From assembly GCA_013397935.1 (NCBI GenBank), contig VZRN01000792.1, positions 203,702 to 267,701 of the forward strand: a stretch of 64,000 bases of DNA. The letters are read 5' to 3'. Shown here piece after piece: positions 55,619 through 64,000 of the stretch. This DNA is from Dasyornis broadbenti. Lineage: Eukaryota; Chordata; Aves; Passeriformes; Dasyornithidae. A model generated the notes under the pieces. It was not told where the DNA came from, did no database searches, and worked only from the letters and a program-made list of their open reading frames with translations. How positions within the stretch are numbered: position 1 is the first letter of the stretch; every line of letters begins with the position of its first letter. The position numbers and the translations under genes are program-made.

Positions 55619-56965
55619 TGTATCATATTAAAAAATACACTGGGCAATCATAATGCATTATGAGGATACACGTATTTTCACGATTTCATTTTCACTAGAA
55701 TAAACACCTATTTTTTTCATGTTTCCCAGTGTGTTCTTATCAGAAAATGTACTTTTTCAAGAGCTTGTCAGTACCATCTAGAGCTGCTTGTAGTTGAATG
55801 AAAAAACCCCCTGCTTCTAACACATGCGTATGTAAAAAAACTCTCATAAATTAAAGTAATGGAACAAACATTGCCCTGATAAAATTCAGAGCTGTACTGG
55901 CTTACTTAGAATTAAACTTGGCTAAGGAACATCATTAGGAAAACAAAAGGCTACAGAAATAATTTTTTTAAAAAATCACGGAAGTGAATTGTAGAAGCTC
56001 ACAATGGAGTAAAAGTGTAAATAGCTGAATTAAGATAATTATACAAAACATTCCCAAGATCAGCACTGTCAGAATGTGATCCAATGTAAAGAAACACACA
56101 TTACCAGAGGAAAAAAAGAATAAAATTAAAATTCACCAGGTTCAACACAAAAGACGTTTTCCCCTCAGAGAAAACTGCATAAAAAGCTTCCTCCCTTCAG
56201 AGAGGGCAACAGAATGGAAGAGAATGAAAAGAGGCAGGTAAAAGCTCTGCATTTCCAAACATTATTCAAGGTTAGAAAATGAAAATGTTTCATTACAAGG
56301 AAAAAGACAAATCTGATCAAAGTCAGTCAACTCGCTTACTTATATCTCAGCAAACACCTTGGGCCCGCATTTTGCCAATCTGTAGAAAGCAAAAGATTTT
56401 TCTGACCCCATAAATTGGCAGGAAATGGCTTGTGTACTCATCTATTCAGCTCAGCAGATACTTGGCACCATTCATCCTGGCTCTCACAGAACCAAATACA
56501 CCTATCATAAGGGTGATTGCTATGGGGTTTCTAAAAGTCAAGAGGAAAACGCCTCATTTAAGCCACTGGTATGTCACAGCAGTGCCATGCCTACTCTGGT
56601 CTAATTGCCTGACATGGCTGAAGAATGTTCCACTGAGCACTAAGAGGGTCACGGCTCTGGACACAGCAGAGCTGGGGTATAGCGAGGCAGGACTTCTAAA
56701 AAATTGTCAGCAATGTCACGCTAAAAAGTTATGGGGAGATGACACCTTGTTTACTCCTGGAAGTTTGGCACAGCTTCCCAGTCATTTGGTGTGCAGATTT
56801 CACCACCAGAAAGTTGCAATATAGTGGTGTATTGACATAGAAACATCTAAAGAGAATAACAGGTCTAAACATACAGGAGGAACTGAATTTGATCTTTTAG
56901 TATGTGTTCACATTTACTTTCCTCAGGAATAACCTAGTATGTGAATAGGAAATAGGGATAAATTC

Positions 56966-56999
56966 ATTCATTAGGCTAAATGATTCATTAGGCTAAATG
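56966..56999. repeat. 17-bp perfect tandem duplication
   Basis: ATTCATTAGGCTAAATG occurs twice head to tail without a mismatch (56966-56982 and 56983-56999). A short ATTC tetranucleotide run follows at about 57017-57033. Recent slippage is the likely origin. Confidence 0.97.
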
Positions 57000-59022
57000 A
57001 GATTTTCCAGTATCATATTCATTCATTCATTCAGCTAAGTATGAATGCTGGCAAGGTCTATGTATGGATTATATACCTAGACTAGACTGCAGACAGAATG
57101 TACTATTTTTAAAATAACATTAACTTCTTTAAAAATATGCATCTTGAAGAAACCCTTTCTAAAACTTTCATTCTAAAGTTTAAAACTGTGGAATCTCTCT
57201 CCCATATTGGGACTGGGTCACACACACACATATCCTAAAGCAAACATGTGGCTATGGAGAGCTTCTCCCACATATTGCTTCCAAAATCATTACAACTATT
57301 TTGTATCTTCCATATGCTGTTATGTTAGAACACATATAACCTCAGACTCCTTTTCAGATTAACTTGGTTTTCTGTATCCTGATGTTTTTCTTTAAATAAA
57401 TATTAACATGGCCAATTGGCTCCACTACATTACTGCAACCTCTGGAGTGAGCAGGACTGGCCACTGAGCACATGCTGTGACAGCTATCCTTTTAAGCAAA
57501 AATAAAAGGCTGTCAGAGAAGATGCACCTGGTTTTTATTTAAGATTTCAAATTACCTCTTCAATGGTTTCTGCTTGCTGACAAGCAAACGCATGACCTAG
57601 GAATCAGCAGCTAGAATTACTTATTTGCTGAAAGTGTGTATTTGCTTTAATGTGTTCATCATTTATCACATTCACAGAGGACTTGACAAATACAATCTTC
57701 TTGTCCTTAGTAATTTTGTGGAGCAAGAAATAACTCAGTTCGTTCTTCTTTCTTACTTTACTTGTTTGTAACTATGGTACCATGCCAAAAAACAGCTCAC
57801 AGCCATTTCCCTTCTCTAACATACAAAGTCAATTTCCAGCTGGCAAATGAAATGCAATGTTGATTAGGAATGCAATATATTTGAAACATTTGACCTTTAA
57901 AGCACAAGAATCTTGCACCTGAAAAATACTTTGTCACATATCCACAAAACCATATCAAATCAGGAAACATAGTTGTTACAGCTGATTAATGATGACTTTG
58001 CAGTTTCATGATTTTTGTATATATGTGTGATAGTCCTAACTTTGTGAAAGAAGCACTGCTGATTTCTTGATTTACAAATATGTTCTACTTTGAAACTGCT
58101 ATCCTCTTATGGAATTATGTCATATATACATATACCGATTATATTTAACTAAGATCTGGGATTTTACCTTCAAACTGATGAAGTGCATCAAAGAAAACAA
58201 CTGAGAGCTTGACACTGAAATACACTCTAAATCTTTCCAGTTTCATGCTATTAATAATTGCTGTGTCACAAGTCATCAAACTCTGAATTCCCTTCATATT
58301 ATTTAGAAACTCATCCCCTGAAATCCAAGTTCGAGAAAGACCTTAAAATTCTTTACCCATGCTGAAACAAACGGATCTGTGTGCTCACATATTCTCTGTC
58401 CGGTGTCTAACAATAAGAAGCACAAAAATCCCAAAACATTGGATGTGAGAAACATTTAGTTAGGGACCATTCTGTGACTTAAATTCAACTCGTTTCCTGA
58501 TTCTACATAAATGTGGACTCAAATTGTTTCTTCCTATCCATATGGAGGAAGGCTTATTCAGACCTTATCTTTCAGAGGTTACTGCAACAGTTAGCTCTAC
58601 CCAGGACCTTCTGCATGGTTCTTGGGGGGAAAAATAAAAGTGTGAAAAAGGGGAAAGACTACAGATATGCACAACTTCTTCTGCTCTTTCCCTTGTGTTA
58701 CAGGATATATATGAAATTATGGCTATGGTTGCAAAAAATAAAGCAGGGAAATTCTTCTTACAAAGCCTATTATGCCAACAATAGGCTGAATATTAATCCC
58801 ACTCAACACAAGCAAGTTGGTAGTAAAGGCTCCTAGCAAACTGTATGATATTTGGAACATATTCTGGGATTCAGATTGTCCTCTTAGAGAATAAAAACAT
58901 TTATTTTTTGTCCCAATCCTGCTTTAACAAGACTGGAAAGAACTTTGTACTGATTCTAATAAAAAAGAAGCTCCTTCCAAATCTAGTTCTGTATTTTATT
59001 TGGTTGAATGCACAAAAACACT

Positions 59023-59038
59023 CGCCAGTAGAGGGGGT
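59023..59038 (+). promoter_or_regulatory. CTCF-like motif
   Basis: CGCCAGTAGAGGGGGT matches the CTCF core (CCASYAGRKGGCRS) at all positions except the C after the GG pair. A single motif match is weak evidence for binding. Confidence 0.3.
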
Positions 59039-61428
59039 AAAGCTCAACCATTTCTTGTGCTAGAAGGGGCTGTTGCAATACAAAGAAGAAGACAATAAGA
59101 GGAAGAACAGGAAGGCTGCGCAAATTTACATGCCTTTAGAAAGAGGAGGTGCAAGGGGAGAATGGTTTCTGGAATGCACCAGGAAAAAGCAGTAGGAAAG
59201 CAAACATTAATTTCAAGCTTTTAGCAGTTTAATGTAAGCCAACCAAAAGACAGAAAACTCATGAGTACCTTCAACTGATTTCAGACTGAAACCTCTTCTG
59301 CTAAGTATTTTAGCTCAACAGTGTAAATATCCTACTTATTTTGAACACAGAAATTCTGAGTGTCAAAAAATTCCAGGAATAGACCCAAGCATCATGTAAT
59401 TCAATGAGTTTCAACATTACAGCAAAATAAGATGATGTATTCTCCTTGAGAAATCATGGGCAGAAAACTTAATACCATTATGTGAGTCCAATCCAGTTGA
59501 ACTGGAACAGTTGTATGACACTTTGCTATGTCCCTGTTGGTAAGAGTAAATCCTGGTGAGGAATATTCGCTCCCAAAAAACGGAAAACATCTCAAGGTCA
59601 GACAAGAGATGTGTTTTTATGTTGCAGAATTCCTGGCTGCCATCAAACTAACTGCAACTAGGAAAAGGAAATTTTTCAGATTTCCAAAAATATGCCTGAA
59701 GAATGTTGACAAATATATGAGCTGTCATTGACAAGCAAGTTCAGGTTCAAACTACCAAACCAATCTCTTATTTAAGAGGCCTGGGGTTTTGAGCAACTAT
59801 ATTAGACATTTTTATGAGAAGACCTCACAAATACCTTTGAGGCCAAGGTGTGGTTGCCCAGCACTTCTCAAATTAGATTCTTAGGTCACAATTCAAGAAG
59901 CCTCTTTAATAAGTGCTTAATTACTAACTCAAATGCATATGTGTTATTCTGAGCTTCAAAGTCAGACTCCGGAAGTGGCGGCACCCAACGCAGGAAACCC
60001 TCTTTGAGTTTGCTCCAGCCCTGCAAGTGAAGCACGCCTGGCAGTACCTCGCCAGAATGATCCTGGTCAGGTGAATTCTGCTGAAGCTTTGTAACACTTT
60101 AGAGAAATAACATATTTTCTCAGACTTCAACTGTATAGTAGTTTAAAATAAAAGAACAACCTTCCATGATGCTCCAGAAAGGTAAAAGGCTTTGTTATGG
60201 ACCAGAGCAATTAATGTTTGAAAAGCAAAATACCCTGATGCTATATGTCAAATTATTCCTGTATTTTAAAAGTGAAATAAATTCCACTATTGAGTCTTAC
60301 AGTCCATGGCTTCAAATGGATTTAAAGGGGTGTAATTTAGGACAACATTAGCTCTATTGTGACCACTCAATTTGAATAACTAAAACCAGTATTACATGGG
60401 CAACCACGCACATCTGCTCTATTCACATAAATATGTGGGGGGGAGTTACATACATAAATTTTGTGTAATATAGGCATCTATCAGTTAAAGAAGCAAAGTG
60501 TTCCTGTGCTACATAGTTCACTTTGTTAATGACATTCAAGGTAACCCGAAGAGTGGGTTCTTGGTACAGGCCACACATGCATGTGGTGATTGTCAACACG
60601 ATCCAAATAAACTTAGAAATAATTCTTCCCATAGGAGAGGGTCTTTGCCCAGAATACACTGCACAGCCACTACTCACCTAAAGGCCTGTAAGTCTTTTTT
60701 ATCCTCAGAGAAACCAGAGGAAGAAAAAAAGAAAGAAAGAAACAAACAGGAGAAAATACTGCAGTAAAGAACAGAGGTATTTATTTTCTCGTACTAGGCT
60801 AAACAGACACAAGTACCGCCTGAGAGTCTCTCTTAATCTCTCCAGTTGCTCTATTTTTCCCTTAATCTTTGGTAATTGCAATATTCTCAGATAGTTCTTG
60901 CCTCTAGTAAATTGCACCTTGTAGCTCATATGCAACCCAGAAGAGAAGGAGGAAAGACAAAGGCAGAAGGCCCCACTTCACCCAAAAAAGTCACACAATT
61001 TTCTAGATTTAAAATGTGTATACATATTAAATTCTTTTCAAGTGACAGGAGGCTAATTATATAATTAATGGAGAATCTGAAATCAAATGAGTTAATTTTG
61101 TTCTCCTCAGTGTGGGTAACATCTAAATTTGAAATTTCCTCTCAAATTGTTAATTAATTTTTCTAATACAGACCATAATTCTCTCAAGTGAGGGGAACTG
61201 AAGGGAAACATATTTTGATCCCAGGAGCTCCACTACCTAACAAACTTAAAGGGCCAACACTGAATGGAGGAACATCTATTTCCTTTGTAATTAATGCAAT
61301 GGGGAGACCCATGGCCAGTTTGCTGCAAAAACTTTCCATGACAGTTTCTGGAAAAAGCTGGGGATAATCTGTTCAAAGGACGTGTTGTGGCTTTAGGGTC
61401 CCTGGCTGTATTCATACCAGTCTGTATT

Positions 61429-61556
61429 GAAATCTGAGAGACCTGGGTTCAGTTCCTGACTGTCACAGGCTCCTGGGTCATCAAACAGGGCAGAAGAGTC
61501 AATTAATTTCATTATGTCTCATTTCCAGTTGTAACATGAAGATATAAAGCTCCTTT
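61429..61556 (+). mobile_element. probable ancient MIR-type SINE relic
   Basis: The segment runs from GAGACCTGGGTTCAGTTCC, like the B-box side of a tRNA-derived SINE, through TTAATTTCATTATGTCTCAT, to TTTCCAGTTGTAACATGAAG. This parallels the MIR order of GGTTCGAATCC, then ACTTAA..CTGTGTCTCAGTTTCC, then CATCTGTAAAATG. It is diverged but the order of landmarks is right. An intact tRNA gene is excluded, as no A box or acceptor stem is present. Confidence 0.5.
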
Positions 61557-64000
61557 ATGGAGGGGGGGAGGAGAGGGAGAACAATCATATACAAAAATAT
61601 TTAAAAATAAGTAACTGAAATCTTTCCGTATGATCACATTAAAAAAAAAAGAAAAAGGGGGGAAAAAAAAAAGCTTTTAATTAATTAAAAGAAAAAAGAC
61701 ATCAGTACCCATATATTTTCAGCAAAATAAGACTGGTTTATTGGAAAATCTATTTTGTATTAAAAAATAAAAAAAATAAAAGAGAGAATGGCAAATTTCA
61801 CCTAGTTCTGCTCACTTAGGATTACTCACAAGTACAAGGATTGGAAAGAAATAAATTTGTAATTATGCTGAGACTTTGTTTCACACACAGGCTGCAGTTC
61901 CCTGAATAACTTCACCTTATTTACTGCTACTGAGAGCAGCAGTCCTGCCCTCCCTGTTGTCCACGATTGTGTGCTCCAGCTCTCTTATTTGTGCTGGCAT
62001 CAGTGCTCAGGCAGCTGCGCAGCTGGACTGAAAATTAATCTGACTACAGAAAAAAAGATTTTTTTTTTAGCTAAAGCAGCTCCCTGAACCGACAAGCCGT
62101 GTGCTGATACACAGAGAGGCAGCAATGAATGGCTGACGGATAAAGGAGGAGTGAGAGACAAATTCTTTCAGTGACCCCAGGGACTTAAATAGGCTTAAAT
62201 CCATCATGAAACCACTTCCTCAGCCTTATCCCCACTGGCCAGAGGATCCTTTTCTGTCTTTGGTGGGGGAGAGCATCTTCACACAGACAGAAGGCTAAGG
62301 AGTTACTTCCCACAGATACTGTCTGTACACACACAGGAAATAAAAATATACTCTAGACAATTTGTCCTGGAATATAACAAAGGTAACCATGGGACAGACT
62401 CCGGCCATGGCCAGTCATCGCCAGAGCATCGCTTGTGCTTGGCTTATGTCCCTTTTGTAATACACATTTTTCTTTAGCGGAAAATATATGGTAACTCAAT
62501 ATAGTAAGTTCCCAAATAATGTCAGGAAAAGATTTATTTGACTCAAATTAATGAAGCAAAAGGGATCATACATCTGATTTAACGAGGAAAAAAAAAAGTG
62601 GTTTTAGTCCATTAAAAAAAAAAAATTGTTCAGGGATACATTCTAGAAGTAACAATCTAAATGTTCCTACAAGGGATCCCCAGTATTACAATTATGGAAC
62701 TTGTAACATTTTCTCCTTATGTGTGTCTTTGACCGAGTACTGATTTTAATACAAACATCATTTGGATAGTCTCATACTTAATTCTGAAAAGGCTTACTTT
62801 CCTAAAATTCAATCTTGGCAATAAATGCTTAGTCCTAGTAAAAAAATTTTACTTCTATGATTCTAGTGAGAACTTGAAAAAAGTGTTTCTAGTGACATTG
62901 GTTGCATATTCCTTGCAAATTTATAAAATATTTTGTAACAGAAGTGTTGTAGAAAGTAAAGCATCATTTCACTGGATGTCAAAACATAACTCAGTAATAT
63001 CCTTAACTTTAATTTTTAATGATGCAAATACTTCATTGATACTTCATCCTTGTCTTGATTACATTTCTAATAGTCTTTTACGAGCAGCTTAAAAACAACA
63101 GAGTAAGAACAATGTCTTTATGTGATTTAAAAGCACCAACAACTGAAATGAATCTTCTGTGTAGTCATGCTTAAATCAATTAAACAGATCCAGATCTTAG
63201 GAAAGTTCTCTAATTATACTTCAATTACTACCCAAGCTTAAAAAAATAAAAGAAAAGTAAGAGGAAAAAAAAGCTAGAAGTTATCAGATGCCTCATCTTC
63301 CTTGTTATTACATTGAATATGCAATTTTTAAAGACATCATATGTTGAAAGACACCAATAAGGAGTTCTTCATTTATGCCAAGTGAGATGATCATTTTCTA
63401 ATGATGAAAGTATTTCTCTGAGAAGGAACGCTTAAATAGAAATATTCACAATCTTCTTCTCCAGCTAATTAAAAGCACTCGGTCTGATTAAACATAAGTC
63501 TGAACAATGTTTTCCATTCCTATCCTTCCCTGTTCCATTATAAATCAGTGCTCTTGAGTGAGCTGAGGCTCTTGGTTTAAGTACTGGCCCTAAACTAATT
63601 TTATTTTTATTATTTTAAGAGTTCTTAAAAAATATTAGCTCAAGTGAAAAATGAAGGCACAAAGTCTTTGCATAAAGGCCTAACAGATGCTGCCAGCATA
63701 ACACTTTAATGAATGACCACTTCCACAGAACAAAACAGATGACATTTTGTGCTGAGCGGCCACCTGGGCCATTCAGCAATCGGAAGGGAATGAACTGACC
63801 CCCTCCATAGGATCTGTGCTCTCCTTAAACCTCACACAGCACCTTTTCCTGTGGCTCAGTGAACCAGGGCAAATTACAGGAGCTGGTATAGACAGACAGC
63901 AAACCCTCCACATATCTCACTTCTCGTGCAGGCCCCATGATCCCTCCACCAATGGTCGTCCAGTGGTGATATGGCAATTACGGCTGGATGGCTGCTGGCA

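Larger units (their letters stand above)
37683..64000 (-). other. UBE2E2: UBE2E2 upstream intron, incomplete (phase 2, at least 26.3 kb)
   Basis: It starts at the acceptor of the 37550-37682 exon and runs past the right edge. I looked for the preceding exon, which should end in codons for a PPPNC-type segment followed by a GT donor, and did not find it. Contents: candidate regulatory blocks at 39.3-40.7 kb, an assembly gap at 45765, small hairpins at 43.0 and 47.6 kb, an internally deleted CR1 at 55.2-55.6 kb, a 17-bp tandem duplication at 56966, a CTCF-like motif at 59.0 kb, a MIR-like relic at 61.4 kb, and A/G-rich low-complexity sequence near 60.7 and 61.6 kb. The last 300 bp look unremarkable. 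Confidence 0.85.

Noticed and set aside
61429..61470. Possible tRNA gene suggested by a GGTTC-type B-box
   Set aside because: No A box, anticodon arm or acceptor stem could be built; better explained as a SINE relic.
37683..64000. Upstream UBE2E2 exons within the window
   Set aside because: No sequence encoding the expected N-terminal residues ending in a PPPNC-like segment with a GT donor was found on the minus strand; they probably lie beyond position 64000.

Overview
This window is vertebrate nuclear DNA, almost certainly from a bird. It is AT-rich (roughly 38-40% GC by eye) and almost entirely intronic. It carries two CR1 non-LTR retrotransposon fragments with the typical avian 3' end, a faint MIR-like relic or two, and little other interspersed repeat, as expected for a small, repeat-poor avian genome. 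Nothing suggests prokaryotic, viral or plasmid content: there are no operons, no ribosome binding sites and no long conserved ORFs. The short ORFs spread through the window are chance ORFs.

One gene is supported: the 3' half of UBE2E2 (ubiquitin-conjugating enzyme E2 E2), on the minus strand. Reading right to left there are three coding exons: 37550-37682 (start of the UBC fold visible here), 23440-23587 (catalytic exon with the active-site cysteine) and 1419-1516 (C-terminal exon with stop codon). Each is bounded by canonical AG/GT splice sites, and the phases fit exactly (enter phase 2, then phase 0, then phase 1). Joined, they give an uninterrupted tail of about 125 residues, corresponding to residues 77-201 of the 201-residue protein. 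A 3' UTR of roughly 0.7 kb follows, with a canonical AATAAA on the minus strand at 753-758. The N-terminal exons are not seen and should lie to the right of the window.

Layout: 1-734, 3' flank or extended 3' UTR; 735-1516, 3' UTR and last coding exon; 1517-23439, 21.9-kb intron with several microsatellites, one assembly gap and candidate regulatory islands; 23440-23587, catalytic exon; 23588-37549, 14-kb intron with a CR1 fragment and a CA/TA microsatellite; 37550-37682, coding exon; 37683-64000, at least 26 kb of the next upstream intron, with candidate conserved noncoding blocks (39.3-40.7 kb), an assembly gap, an internally deleted CR1 and a MIR-like relic.

The enzyme takes ubiquitin from an E1 onto its cysteine and passes it on with RING-type E3 ligases. 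The introns are long relative to the 606-nt coding sequence. The most promising unexplained content is a set of blocks that look like long-range developmental regulatory DNA, judged here only by motif content and texture. I found no evidence for a new biological system.
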